A stretch of 64,000 nt of DNA from Chryseobacterium pennae (GCF_003385515.1 NZ_QNVT01000001.1:186001-250000); one strand, 5' to 3'. Positions 1 through 8,837 are shown, counted from the first letter of the stretch. Notes: a model not told the origin generated them from the letters alone. Numbers and translations: made by a program.

Positions 1-207
1 AACAACAAAGGTAAATCTTACGATTATTTTGCACAGGTTGTCCTGGCAACGATGAAAAGAAGGAACCTTACAAGCATCAACGGAAAAAAGATTCCGGAAA
101 AGTACACCAACCATCAGGAGATCTTTGCTCTTTTAGAATATCAGCACGGAATTTGGTACAGGATAAAGAAAAATATAGCAATCACATTACAAAAACTTTT
201 CAGATAA
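1..207 (+). CDS. C-terminal part of an unidentified protein of the polysaccharide locus (5'-truncated)
   Basis: Frame 1 is open from the first base to a TAA at 205-207, giving 68 residues that end in a basic tail (IKKNIAITLQKLFR). The stop overlaps the start of the next gene as TAATG, so the two genes are translationally coupled and in one operon. I do not recognise the family from this tail. The basic, partly amphipathic end and the position before a glycosyltransferase suggest another surface-glycan enzyme, which is inference only. Confidence 0.6.
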   Translation, partial: NNKGKSYDYFAQVVLATMKRRNLTSINGKKIPEKYTNHQEIFALLEYQHGIWYRIKKNIAITLQKLFR

Positions 208-1367
208 TGTCAGAAAACAAGAAAATACAGGTTCTTTTCAGGCACCGCTCTATGGAAATGGGAGGGGTGGAAAAAGTTATTTTGAGCATGCTCAATAACC
301 TTAATCCTGACAAATTTGACATTACGGTCTGCCTGAATCTGAACCAGGGAGAACTGAAAGATGAATTTCCAAAACATGTAAAAAAAGTATACCTGACGGA
401 AGGAAAGGAAGATTTTTCACAAAATCCCCTTATTCATAAACTTCAGCTCATCCGCCGAAGACTGAAACTGTCAAGAGCATTGAAAGATCATAAGATATCC
501 GACCGTATCCTGGGGAATAAAAAATTTGATATTGAGATTGCTCCAACTTATGCTGCTTTCTCATCCGTAATTCATTCCAGTAATAGAGTTTCAAAAAAAA
601 TAGGCTGGTTCCACTCTGAAATCAATATTCCGGGAATGAAGCCATTAGTTTCAGATATTCTTAAAAACTTCCCTCAGTTTGACCATATGATCTACTGTTC
701 TCAAAAGATCAAAGACATCATGCATCAATCTTACCCGGATCTGCAATATCCATCTGAGAGTGTAGTGATTAATGCTATTCCTATTGAAGAAATTAAAAGG
801 AAAGCAGAAGAAAAAATAACCGATTTTCCTAAAGGGCCGGTTTTTGTTTCTGTAGGCCGTCTTCATACAAGAAAAGGGTATCATAAGCTTATTGACGCTC
901 ACAAAAAACTTATGGATGAAGGGTTTAAACACAGCGTCATGGTTGTGGGTAATGGTGAAGAAATGAAAAATCTGACAGAACAGATTCAAGCCAATAATGT
1001 GCAGGATACCTTTATTTTATGTGGAAATAGAATGAATCCTTATCCTTACATCAAAAATGCAGATTACTTCATCCTTTCCTCAGAATCAGAGGCCTGGCCG
1101 CTGGTTGTTGCAGAAGCATTAATTCTTCAGACTCCCATTATTGCAACAGATACCGGCGATGTAGGAGTAATGGTAAGAGACAGGGAAACCGGATATCTCA
1201 TCAATTATGACACAAATGAGATGTATGAAGCAATGAAAACATTTCTGACAGATCCGGAACTTGTTTCCCATATCAGAAAAAATCTCGAAACTATAGAAGA
1301 CCAATTTGATAATCAGAAGATTTTCAATGCCGTGGAAGAGATCATTGAAAATCTTTATCAAAAATAA
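207..1367 (+). CDS. GT4-family glycosyltransferase (GT-B fold)
   Basis: Transfers a sugar from a nucleotide-sugar donor during surface-polysaccharide assembly; donor and acceptor cannot be read from the sequence. The N-terminal half has the GT4-type glycine loop (MEMGGVEKV). The C-terminal half has the donor-binding start (VGRLHTRKGYHKL) and the E-x7-E motif (EAWPLVVAE, near residue 294) typical of GT4 retaining enzymes. I start it at the ATG at 207, which overlaps the upstream stop, and not at the TTG at 153, which lies inside the preceding gene. At about 386 aa it is full length. It shares the block HKKLMDEGFKH with the GT4 gene at 4230, so the two are paralogues. It ends directly against the convergent SDR gene with no space for a terminator. 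Confidence 0.9.
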   Translation: MSENKKIQVLFRHRSMEMGGVEKVILSMLNNLNPDKFDITVCLNLNQGELKDEFPKHVKKVYLTEGKEDFSQNPLIHKLQLIRRRLKLSRALKDHKISDRILGNKKFDIEIAPTYAAFSSVIHSSNRVSKKIGWFHSEINIPGMKPLVSDILKNFPQFDHMIYCSQKIKDIMHQSYPDLQYPSESVVINAIPIEEIKRKAEEKITDFPKGPVFVSVGRLHTRKGYHKLIDAHKKLMDEGFKHSVMVVGNGEEMKNLTEQIQANNVQDTFILCGNRMNPYPYIKNADYFILSSESEAWPLVVAEALILQTPIIATDTGDVGVMVRDRETGYLINYDTNEMYEAMKTFLTDPELVSHIRKNLETIEDQFDNQKIFNAVEEIIENLYQK

Positions 1368-2126
1368 TTATTGGGCAGAGTATCCTCCGTCTACAACCAG
1401 ATTTGAGCCTGTTATCCATCTTGCAGCATCAGAAAGCAAGAAAATACAGGCATTTGCCACATCTTCAGGTTTTCCAATTCCAAGCGGATGCTTTTTAAGG
1501 ATTTCCTCAGCAGCATCTTCACCAATGTTTTCAAACATTTTCTCCAGAATTGGAGTATTCACCATTGCCGGACTGATACTGTTGACCCTAATATTACTTC
1601 TTGAAAGCTCCATGGCCATAGAGCGTGCGCCTGAAATTACAGCTCCTTTACTCGATGAGTAGGCAGCCTTTCCGATTTCACCCACTATTCCTGCTACAGA
1701 GGATATAAATACAAAACTGGAAGTTTCGGTTTTATATTTTTTAAGGGATAAAACTTTCGCGATTTCAAAACCTGCAATTACATTCACCGCAAAGATATCC
1801 TGATACAACTGAGGCGTATGTTTTTTAAGTGGCAATGTTTTTTCCACTCCTGCACAGTGGATAAATCCAGCAATCTTACCCAAAATTGAGACCTTTTCAG
1901 CAATTAATTCTTCAAGATTTTCACATTGTGCGATATCAGCAATAATAGTTTCTACTTTAGTGTCCTGAGCCAGCATGGATACCGTTTTCTGCAGTTCTTC
2001 ATCATTCCTTGCAATAAGGATAAGACTGGCGCCACTTTTACTGCATTCTACAGAACAGCTTCTCCCGATCCCGGAAGAAGCCCCTGTAATAAGAATTATT
2101 TTATTTTCTAATGAAAACTGATTCAT
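1368..2126 (-). CDS. SDR-family 3-oxoacyl-ACP reductase-like protein
   Basis: Short-chain dehydrogenase/reductase of 252 aa with the nucleotide-binding GASSGIG (residues 15-21), the NAG-like segment HCAG, Asn115, Ser142/143, Tyr156 and Lys160 (YSSSK), so the catalytic tetrad is complete. The closest functional type is FabG, which reduces a 3-oxoacyl-ACP to 3-hydroxyacyl-ACP with NAD(P)H. The start overlaps the stop of the upstream ACP gene (TAATG on the minus strand), which in turn follows a ketoacyl synthase. This is the second chemical step of a dedicated three-gene acyl pathway. Because the cassette lies in a polysaccharide locus, the product may be a 3-hydroxyacyl group for sugar acylation (inference). 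A sugar dehydrogenase is the alternative. Confidence 0.85.
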   Translation of the reverse strand: MNQFSLENKIILITGASSGIGRSCSVECSKSGASLILIARNDEELQKTVSMLAQDTKVETIIADIAQCENLEELIAEKVSILGKIAGFIHCAGVEKTLPLKKHTPQLYQDIFAVNVIAGFEIAKVLSLKKYKTETSSFVFISSVAGIVGEIGKAAYSSSKGAVISGARSMAMELSRSNIRVNSISPAMVNTPILEKMFENIGEDAAEEILKKHPLGIGKPEDVANACIFLLSDAARWITGSNLVVDGGYSAQ

Positions 2127-2359
2127 TAATCTTCAAAGTTTTCTTTACCAATAAGATCTCTCAGATCTGAAACAGTTTCAATATCCTTAAATTGTTTTGT
2201 ATCAATTTTTTTATTGAAATTTTCGTCTACAAAAGCGATAACGGAAAGTAAGCTGATAGAGTCATAGCTTTCTAATGCTTTCAGATTCGTTTCTAATGTA
2301 AGCGTTTCATCTTCTTCCAATTCTTCTTGTAATTTTTCTAAAAAAACGGATGTCTTCAT
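2126..2359 (-). CDS. Acyl carrier protein (specialised, cassette-encoded)
   Basis: A 77-residue acidic four-helix ACP. The 4'-phosphopantetheine site is Ser34 in YDSISLL, with DSI where housekeeping ACPs have DSL. It carries the growing acyl chain as a thioester for the neighbouring KASIII-like synthase (upstream, 27 bases away) and the SDR reductase (downstream, overlapping by one base). It is unlikely to be the primary AcpP, because it is embedded in a sugar-polymer locus and the sequence around the Ser is divergent. Confidence 0.9.
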   Translation of the reverse strand: MKTSVFLEKLQEELEEDETLTLETNLKALESYDSISLLSVIAFVDENFNKKIDTKQFKDIETVSDLRDLIGKENFED

Positions 2360-2386
2360 ATATTTTTTATTTTATGATGTTAATAA

Positions 2387-3361
2387 TTAAATTTCCAATA
2401 TCGTTGCGCCCCATGAATATCCCACTCCAAAACCGGCCAGTAAAACCTTATCTCCTTCCTTCAGTATTCCCTTGTTCATCATATTTTTCAGAGCAATCGG
2501 AATAGTGGCAGAAACGGTATTTCCTGTTTTTTCCATATCAATATAGAACTTTTCTGCAGGAATTTTGGTCTTTTTCCTCAAGTAGTTCAGCATGAATGAA
2601 TTGGCCTGATGAAAGACAAAATGATCAATATCATCCATTGTCAGCCCATTCACTTCCATCGTTTCCTTTACCAGCCCGGGAATATTTTCAATCGTGAAAT
2701 TAAAAATCTCTGGTCCGTTCATATAAAGATTTTCCGGTGAAAACTCATTTTCAGGGTTCAGTTCAAAATCTGTTCTGAATGCTCCTTTTTTAACAATAAG
2801 ATTTTCTGCTCCACTGCCATCTGTACCCAGGCAGAATTTATAATCACTGCCGCTTTCAGACTTTTCAACAATTGCCGAGGCCGAGGCATCCCCGAATATA
2901 CTTCGGTTCCCTTTATCTTTTGGATTAATATGCTTGGTATAGGTTTCTGAGGTAACCAATAAAATATGCTGGGCAATTCCAGCTGCAATTAAGCCTTTGG
3001 CAAACGCCAGTCCATATACAAATCCGGAACATCCAAGATTAAAATCCATGGCTCCGATATTTTTTCTCAGCCCAAGCTTATCCTGCAAAATACAGGCTGT
3101 AGTAGGAAGGAAGTAATCCGGACTTTGGGTACAGAAAAGAATAAAGTCTATCTTATTCCTGTCATAGTTTTCAAAAAGCCTTTCGGATGATTTCACGGCA
3201 AGGTCCAGTACCGTTTCGTTTTCTGATGAGATGTGACGCTGTGCGATGCCTACTTTTTCATGGATCCTTTCGGAACTCCATTCAGGGAACTCTTTTTCCA
3301 AATCCTCGTTGGTAAGAACCAGCTCCGGCAAATAATATTCTATTTTGGAAACTTTTATCAT
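2387..3361 (-). CDS. 3-oxoacyl-ACP synthase III (FabH-like) family protein
   Basis: Thiolase-fold enzyme that starts an acyl chain by condensing an acyl-CoA with malonyl-ACP. The catalytic triad is complete: Cys111 (NLGCSG), His in FHQAN and Asn in GNTVSAT. The start at 3361 (MIKVSKIEYY) is preferred over an upstream in-frame codon at 3382, because a minus-strand TACTTTTG -7 element at 3380-3387 would overlap the longer form. It is the first gene of a minus-strand operon with the ACP and SDR genes and is divergent from an acyltransferase. It need not be the housekeeping FabH: KASIII homologues in glycan clusters are a recurring arrangement and probably make a short acyl group. Substrate unknown. 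Confidence 0.88.
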   Translation of the reverse strand: MIKVSKIEYYLPELVLTNEDLEKEFPEWSSERIHEKVGIAQRHISSENETVLDLAVKSSERLFENYDRNKIDFILFCTQSPDYFLPTTACILQDKLGLRKNIGAMDFNLGCSGFVYGLAFAKGLIAAGIAQHILLVTSETYTKHINPKDKGNRSIFGDASASAIVEKSESGSDYKFCLGTDGSGAENLIVKKGAFRTDFELNPENEFSPENLYMNGPEIFNFTIENIPGLVKETMEVNGLTMDDIDHFVFHQANSFMLNYLRKKTKIPAEKFYIDMEKTGNTVSATIPIALKNMMNKGILKEGDKVLLAGFGVGYSWGATILEI

Positions 3362-3379
3362 ATAAATTCTTTTTCTTTG

Positions 3380-3387
3380 CAAAAGTA
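3380..3387 (-). promoter_or_regulatory. -7 element (TACTTTTG) of the KASIII-ACP-SDR operon
   Basis: A perfect match to the Bacteroidota -7 consensus TAnnTTTG on the minus strand, 18 bases before the chosen start of the KASIII-like gene. A second match (TAAATTTG) lies at 3393-3400. No convincing -33 TTG at the usual distance. Confidence 0.55.
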
Positions 3388-3405
3388 AAAAACAAATTTA
3401 CAATA

Positions 3406-3975
3406 ATGATCTTCATATACCGAATAGTACTGAAAATACATTCTGTCTACCATACTTTCTTAAACAAAGCAAGTTTGGAGGCGGCAAAATATCGTGGTAT
3501 GAAAGTAGGAAAAAATTTCAATATGCCGGACAAAATTTATTTTGGTACGGAACCTTATCTTATTGAAATTGGTGATAACGTCAATATTGCTGCTGGGGTA
3601 AGATTCGTGAACCACGGCGGGACAACTACTCTTTTGAGAAAACTTCCCGGATATGAGGATGCCAGAATCATGGGCAGAATCAAAATCGGAAATAACTGTA
3701 CAATAGGGATCAACGGTGTCATTACTCAGGATGTACAAATCGGAAACAACTGTATTTTGGGAGCCAATTCTGTTCTGTCCCAATCTATGCCGGATAATAC
3801 TGTATTCATTGGTAATCCGGCCCAGTTCCTTTGTACCATTGAGGATTATGGAGATATCGTTTTAAAAAATAATCCAGACTATCCGAGAGAACTGGAAAAA
3901 GACCGTAAAAAGCTTGACGAATATATTAAAGCTAATCTTCCTCATAAATATAAAAAGGCAAGAAGAATCAGATAA
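3406..3975 (+). CDS. Hexapeptide-repeat acyltransferase (WbbJ/maltose-acetyltransferase type)
   Basis: A left-handed beta-helix acyltransferase of 189 aa. Imperfect hexapeptide repeats run from about residue 55 to 140 (for example VNIAAG, IKIGNN, VQIGNN, CILGAN), with the typical cap GNPAQ near the end and the catalytic-site region around NHGG. Such enzymes transfer an acetyl or other acyl group from CoA or ACP to a sugar hydroxyl or amine. It is divergent from the KASIII-ACP-SDR operon, so it could be the enzyme that uses the acyl group made there (inference). The basic C-terminal tail (HKYKKARRIR) could bind membranes or acidic partners. Confidence 0.85.
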   Translation: MIFIYRIVLKIHSVYHTFLNKASLEAAKYRGMKVGKNFNMPDKIYFGTEPYLIEIGDNVNIAAGVRFVNHGGTTTLLRKLPGYEDARIMGRIKIGNNCTIGINGVITQDVQIGNNCILGANSVLSQSMPDNTVFIGNPAQFLCTIEDYGDIVLKNNPDYPRELEKDRKKLDEYIKANLPHKYKKARRIR

Positions 3976-4104
3976 TCAGATCTTCTGAAATAAGAAAACG
4001 TATATTTTCACCTATCCATTCATTTCCTTCTTTTATTTCTTCCGGAAAGGCTTTTATTTAACAATAATTTATATTCTTTCTGAACGTAAACATCGTTTTT
4101 TTTA

Positions 4105-4112
4105 TATTTTTG
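4105..4112 (+). promoter_or_regulatory. -7 element (TATTTTTG) before the second GT4 gene
   Basis: Perfect TAnnTTTG match about 118 bases before the GT4 start at 4230, leaving a long AT-rich 5' untranslated region. The -33 box is weak (TTTCTG at 4077-4082). Confidence 0.4.
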
Positions 4113-4229
4113 TAAGCCACCCTCAAAAATTACCGGTGTGCATAACAGAAAAATATTTATTTAAAAACTGGTTTTTCCTTAATAAGGATAAATCTGCAAA
4201 TATTTTTCACAGAATATAAAGACCTCTGA

Positions 4230-5375
4230 ATGAAAAAAAAGATTCTTATACGTATCGGATCCCTCCGCCATGGTGGTGCAGAAAAAGTTTTAGTGAATTT
4301 TCTTAAAAACCTTCCCGAAGACAAATATGAAGTTGACTTATTAATCAATCTCTATACAGGAATGTACATTAAGGAAGTTCCGTCATGGGTAAAACTGCAC
4401 TATCTTCTGAAAGGAGAAATGATTACCACCAACAGGCCTCATGAAATTCCGGTAAAGGCATTCAGGGTACTTTATCAGAAAATGTTCCTGCTGTTTCCTT
4501 CCTTACTGTATAAGTTCGTCTTAAAAAACAAAAAATACGATGTAGAAATTGCAGCCATCCATGGGATGTACCAAGAACTTTTATCCAGCCCGCAAAAGGA
4601 TTCCAAAAAGATCATCTGGATTCAGAATGATATATTTAATCTGAAAGAATATACTCCGGATGTCATCAGGCAGCTTTTCAGATTTGACAGAATATTAGTG
4701 ATTTCCAATAAACTGAAGGAAGAAATGCAGAAATCAGCACATAATGAAAAGGAAAAACAGGCTGTTGTTAAAATCTTCAATCCCATTGACAGACAGGATA
4801 CACTACAGAAGGCTGATGTTCCCATCAATGATTTCCCATTCTCCAAAGATCTTCCAACCTTTGTAACCATAGGAACCGTATATCCCCAAAAAGGCTATGA
4901 CAGGCTTCTTGATGTTCATAAGAAATTAATGGATGAAGGTTTTAAACATCAGATCATCATTATAGGAGACGGTTTTGATTTTGAAAATATTCAGGCTAAA
5001 CTCAACCAACTTGGACTTCAGGAAACGGTAAAAATGCTTGGTTTCAGAAGTAATCCTTATCCTTATCTTAAACAATCCGATTTTTATGTAATGTCTTCCC
5101 GACATGAGGGCTTCCCTACTATTATTGCAGAAGCTCTTATTCTGAATAAACCGGTAGTTTCAACCGATGTTTCGGGGATAAAAGACCTGCTTCAGGATGG
5201 AAAACTTGGTCTCATTACTTCCAATTCAGAAGAGGGAATTTATGAAGGAATGAAAAAAATCTTAACTACCCATGAACTTGCCGGACAATATGAGAAGGAG
5301 ATTGCCAATACTGATCTTCCGTTCGTTCTTGAAAAATCGGTAGCTCATCTACAGGAGATCATTGATAACGTATAA
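4230..5375 (+). CDS. GT4-family glycosyltransferase
   Basis: A 381-residue GT-B glycosyltransferase with the N-terminal glycine loop (LRHGGAEKVL), the donor-domain start TIGTVYPQKGYDRLL and the E-x7-E motif EGFPTIIAE (near residue 292). All hallmarks of family GT4 are intact. It resembles the GT4 gene at 207 over its length, including the shared block HKKLMDEGFKH, and probably arose from it by duplication. It is followed after 11 bases by an acetyltransferase gene and the two should be co-transcribed. Role: adding one sugar to a surface polysaccharide or LPS; specificity unknown. Confidence 0.9.
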   Translation: MKKKILIRIGSLRHGGAEKVLVNFLKNLPEDKYEVDLLINLYTGMYIKEVPSWVKLHYLLKGEMITTNRPHEIPVKAFRVLYQKMFLLFPSLLYKFVLKNKKYDVEIAAIHGMYQELLSSPQKDSKKIIWIQNDIFNLKEYTPDVIRQLFRFDRILVISNKLKEEMQKSAHNEKEKQAVVKIFNPIDRQDTLQKADVPINDFPFSKDLPTFVTIGTVYPQKGYDRLLDVHKKLMDEGFKHQIIIIGDGFDFENIQAKLNQLGLQETVKMLGFRSNPYPYLKQSDFYVMSSRHEGFPTIIAEALILNKPVVSTDVSGIKDLLQDGKLGLITSNSEEGIYEGMKKILTTHELAGQYEKEIANTDLPFVLEKSVAHLQEIIDNV

Positions 5376-5386
5376 AATATTTTGTT

Positions 5387-5944
5387 ATGCCAGAGTATAC
5401 AGCAATACAGAAAGATTTTTACAGGGAAAGCGGGCAATGGCTTTCCACTTTTGGGATTTGGAAAAAGTGTATTAATCCCAATCTCCATTATCTCTATATT
5501 CTCAGAAAAGCACAGAAATATCACCAAAAATCTATTTCCGGCCTATTCTGGAAATTGGTTTTAAGACATTATCAGATCAAATACGGATTTCAGATCTACC
5601 CGGAAACCCAGATTGGCGAAGGTTTATATCTGGGACATTGGGGAGCACTGGTCATCAATCCTAAAGCTAAAATCGGTAAAAACTGTAATATTGCCCAAGG
5701 GGTAACCATAGGACAGCAGAACAGAGGAAAAAATGAAGGCTATCCCATTATCGGAGATGAAGTGTGGATAGGTCCTAATGCCGTTATTGTAGGAAATATA
5801 AACATTGGAAGTAATGTACTGATTGCTCCCAACGCTTATGTTAATTTTGATGTTCCCGGGGATTCAATGGTCATGGGAAATCCCGGTAAGATTTATCCTG
5901 CAGAAAATGCAACACAAGGCTACATCAACAATAAGGTTCTTTAG
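5387..5944 (+). CDS. Serine-acetyltransferase-like hexapeptide O-acetyltransferase
   Basis: A 185-aa protein with an N-terminal helical part (about 1-70) and a C-terminal left-handed beta-helix (about 75-170) bearing CysE-like motifs: GHWGALVINPKAKIGKNC, IAQGVTIGQ and the MGNPGKI cap. It lacks the longer N-terminal domain of true CysE. In a glycosyltransferase operon a polysaccharide O-acetyltransferase is more likely than cysteine biosynthesis. It ends with a four-base convergent overlap with the DUF2306 gene. Confidence 0.8.
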   Translation: MPEYTAIQKDFYRESGQWLSTFGIWKKCINPNLHYLYILRKAQKYHQKSISGLFWKLVLRHYQIKYGFQIYPETQIGEGLYLGHWGALVINPKAKIGKNCNIAQGVTIGQQNRGKNEGYPIIGDEVWIGPNAVIVGNINIGSNVLIAPNAYVNFDVPGDSMVMGNPGKIYPAENATQGYINNKVL

Positions 5945-6549
5945 TCAGTATTAAGATTCTTTTTATTAATAAAATAGGCTACCAATACATTGGGAAGCCA
6001 ACATAACCATGCTACTGCAAGATACGAGTTATCAGGATCCTGTGTGAGATTTTTCAACAAAGGATACCAAAGTCTTAATGTCACTGCAGCAAAGGTACAG
6101 GCATAGCTGTAAATCATAAACTGCTGATGCTTCATCACATTTCCCTTTCTGATCTGAATAAGGGCAACTAATGTAGAAATGAGCCATACCAATCCCAAAG
6201 AGATAAATCCGGCAGATGATATAATTCCTCCATTAGCATATATCCCCATATAAATAGCGGAGACAGAACTTATGAAAACAGAAACAACATAGGTTTTTCC
6301 AATTATCCGGTGAAGCCTCAGATGCTTATTTCGAAACTTAATACCAAACTGACGCCAGCCGATAAAAAGGGAAATCCCCCCGAAAATAATATGGGCAAAA
6401 AATGCTGATTTCCAGATTTCGTTTTGAAGAACTTCCGAAGGTTTAGATCCCAGAAAAGTATTTTTATGTTCAACGAAAACATAAATCAATGGATACAAAC
6501 TTATTATCAAAGCAAAAATACAGATGATAACGAATAAGAATTGCTTCAT
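5941..6549 (-). CDS. DUF2306-family membrane protein
   Basis: A 202-residue integral membrane protein with about six hydrophobic segments. It carries the conserved His pattern of this family: a His in an early helix (AHIIFGGISLFIGW), LRLHRIIGKTYV, and MKHQQFMIYSYACTFAAVTLR. Spaced histidines in membrane helices raise the possibility of haem or metal binding, but the family has no established role. It overlaps the 3' end of the convergent acetyltransferase gene by four bases. Confidence 0.75.
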   Translation of the reverse strand: MKQFLFVIICIFALIISLYPLIYVFVEHKNTFLGSKPSEVLQNEIWKSAFFAHIIFGGISLFIGWRQFGIKFRNKHLRLHRIIGKTYVVSVFISSVSAIYMGIYANGGIISSAGFISLGLVWLISTLVALIQIRKGNVMKHQQFMIYSYACTFAAVTLRLWYPLLKNLTQDPDNSYLAVAWLCWLPNVLVAYFINKKNLNTD

Positions 6550-6663
6550 AGCAGTTGGTTAATTTTTCTGTAAAAATGAGGAGAAAAAACTGTTCAATTA
6601 TGCCAAAATGAAAGGTGGAACAAATGCCCAGACACTAATTACCAAATATTTACACAAAATAAC

Positions 6664-7779
6664 TTATTCTATATCAAAATTAAGGTTCTTTAAAAATTCT
6701 CTTGGTGAACAGTCCATATATTTTTTAAAACTCCTGTTAAACGAAGTCTTTGAATTAAAACCACTTTCAAATGCCAGAGATAAAATGGTGTATTTCTGAT
6801 TTTCAGGAAGTACAGCAATTCTTTTAAATTCTTCAATCCGTTGCCGGTTAATATAATCGTAAAAATTTTTGTTTTCCATTGAATTAATAACCTGAGATAA
6901 TATGTTGGGATGAACATCGAGCAGTTTTGCAACATGATTTAGGTTCAGATCCGGATTCATGTACAGTTTTTCATGCTCCATTTTATATATAAGCTTACTA
7001 TAAATAGCTTTTATAACCTCATCTCCCGGAGAATTTTTCTGATACTTTACCACTTCATTATCAGAATATTTTTCATCCTCTACAGTATCTAAAACAGGTA
7101 AATTAAGAATACCTACACGGCTGATCCCGAAATAAGCCGCTACCAGAATAAACAGAACAACCATAGAAAAAATAAGAATATTATTTCTTATAATAACAGC
7201 AATCCATATCAGGGCAATTCCGGTAATCAAATAATATGACCAATTCAGGTTAATTTTCTCCGTATTGGAAAATTGATTGGCAATTTTTTTCTTGTATTTC
7301 CTTACCGCAAGGAGACTTAGTCCCACATATAAAACTCCGGAGAAAATCATTAAAACCTTAATAATATTACTTAATACTTCATATCCCCTACCCTTATTCT
7401 GATATACCTCCACCTTTGCCTGAGGAGACAGCATCAGAAATTGAAGTAAGCTAATATAAATCATCAAAATGGGCAACCAATGCAGCAGCCAAATCTTTTT
7501 GCCAGAATTCCTGCCCGTTATCCCCAAAATGTACAAATACAACATAGGACCATGCATAAAAGGAAACGGAATTTCAAATCCAATGAGATAAGGAAATTTC
7601 AAATAGCCCTCAGCACGAAATAATACAAAAAAAACAAGATGAGCTCCTATAATCAAAAACCATATTGCTAAAAGAAAATCATCTGTTTTCTTTTCCCGCT
7701 TCCCTAATATGAGAAAAGATGAAAAACAGGCAATAAAAATTCCTGCCCAATATAATATTCCCAGATCAAAATCTTCCAT
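6664..7779 (-). CDS. Membrane-anchored AraC-family transcriptional regulator
   Basis: A 371-residue protein. Residues 1 to about 225 form seven or so hydrophobic segments, and residues about 265-365 form an AraC/XylS-type double helix-turn-helix (LNHVAKLLDVHPNILSQVIN, then ILSLAFESGFNSKTSFNRSF and a CSPREF end). This membrane-sensor plus AraC arrangement is common in Flavobacteriia. It probably senses an envelope or lipid signal and regulates nearby or unlinked genes; target and ligand unknown. It is divergent from the carbonic anhydrase gene at 8169, so control of that block is possible but unproven. Confidence 0.88.
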   Translation of the reverse strand: MEDFDLGILYWAGIFIACFSSFLILGKREKKTDDFLLAIWFLIIGAHLVFFVLFRAEGYLKFPYLIGFEIPFPFMHGPMLYLYILGITGRNSGKKIWLLHWLPILMIYISLLQFLMLSPQAKVEVYQNKGRGYEVLSNIIKVLMIFSGVLYVGLSLLAVRKYKKKIANQFSNTEKINLNWSYYLITGIALIWIAVIIRNNILIFSMVVLFILVAAYFGISRVGILNLPVLDTVEDEKYSDNEVVKYQKNSPGDEVIKAIYSKLIYKMEHEKLYMNPDLNLNHVAKLLDVHPNILSQVINSMENKNFYDYINRQRIEEFKRIAVLPENQKYTILSLAFESGFNSKTSFNRSFKKYMDCSPREFLKNLNFDIE

Positions 7780-8168
7780 TAAGGCTACCCATTTAAAATC
7801 AGGACCTTAATTTATTCATTTTTTGACAGCAAATAGTATTTATCTTCAACGGATTAATCATCTGTTCTTCTATACAGAATAAAAATTTAAAAATATTTTA
7901 ATCTTCAGGTCTCATTTTTTGGTTTATACTTTGTAATTTTATCTTAGTTTTTAAACGTTTGAATTATTGAGAAATCATGATGCACTCTAAGACAAAGTAT
8001 ACCGGAATATTAGACATGACTTTAAGCATATTTTAATATTAAACTTTGTTAAAAGTGGATAGTTTTTCTCCAAAAAGTATATTTTTGCATAATTATTGAT
8101 TCAGTCTATTGAATTCGAAAATAATTTAAACGAAATAAATAATTATAAACCTTTTTAAATTTAAAATT
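7780..8168. other. Divergent intergenic region between the AraC regulator and carbonic anhydrase
   Basis: 389 bases without a credible ORF, very AT-rich. It holds the TATTTTTG element at 8080-8087 facing the carbonic anhydrase. I see no clear hairpin, repeat or operator palindrome. Confidence 0.6.
8080..8087 (+). promoter_or_regulatory. -7 element (TATTTTTG) of the carbonic anhydrase/SulP block
   Basis: Perfect TAnnTTTG match 81 bases before the ATG at 8169. A TTTG at 8045-8048 is too far upstream to be a standard -33 box. Confidence 0.4.
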
Positions 8169-8837
8169 ATGTCACAATCGTACGAGGTTATTTTTGAAAA
8201 CAACAAAAAATGGGTAGAATCTAAAATTGAGAAAGATCCAAATTTCTTCCATGAACTGGCAAAAACTCAGCATCCTGACTATTTGTATATCGGATGTTCA
8301 GACAGCAGAGCAACAGCGGAAGAATTAATGGGTGCAAAACCAGGAGAAGTTTTTGTTCACAGAAATATCGCCAATATCGTAAATACTTTAGACATGAGCT
8401 CCACAGCCGTTATTCAATATGCTGTAGAACATCTTAAAGTAAAACACATTGTGGTATGTGGGCATTACAACTGTGGTGGTGTAAAAGCTGCGATGACTCC
8501 CCAGGATTTAGGATTACTGAATCCATGGCTGAGAAACATCCGTGACGTTTACAGATTGCACCAGGCTGAACTGGATTCTATCAAAGATGAAGATAAACGT
8601 TATGACAGACTTGTTGAACTTAACGTTCAGGAGCAGTGTATTAACGTCATCAAAATGGCCTGTGTACAGGAAAGGTATATTTTAGAAGAACAACCTATTG
8701 TACATGGCTGGGTATTTGACCTTAGAACAGGAAAGATCATTGATCTTGAAATTGATTTTGAGAAAATCTTAAAAGACATTCAGAAGATCTATAACCTTAC
8801 AGGTTCCGATTGGGTAATGAGCAAAAAAACCAAGTAG
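8169..8837 (+). CDS. Beta-class carbonic anhydrase
   Basis: Catalyses the interconversion of CO2 and bicarbonate in the cytoplasm. The beta-class zinc site is complete: Cys43-x-Asp45-x-Arg47 (CSDSR), His99 and Cys102 (GHYNCGG). The 222 aa length is normal. It is followed by a small secreted protein, a SulP anion transporter and a second beta-carbonic anhydrase, all on the same strand, which suggests one bicarbonate-supply unit. Confidence 0.95.
   Translation: MSQSYEVIFENNKKWVESKIEKDPNFFHELAKTQHPDYLYIGCSDSRATAEELMGAKPGEVFVHRNIANIVNTLDMSSTAVIQYAVEHLKVKHIVVCGHYNCGGVKAAMTPQDLGLLNPWLRNIRDVYRLHQAELDSIKDEDKRYDRLVELNVQEQCINVIKMACVQERYILEEQPIVHGWVFDLRTGKIIDLEIDFEKILKDIQKIYNLTGSDWVMSKKTK

Noticed and set aside
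1306..1662. 118-codon plus-strand frame opposite the SDR gene
   Set aside because: Overlaps the 3' end of the GT4 gene and the antisense of a convincing SDR with complete catalytic residues.
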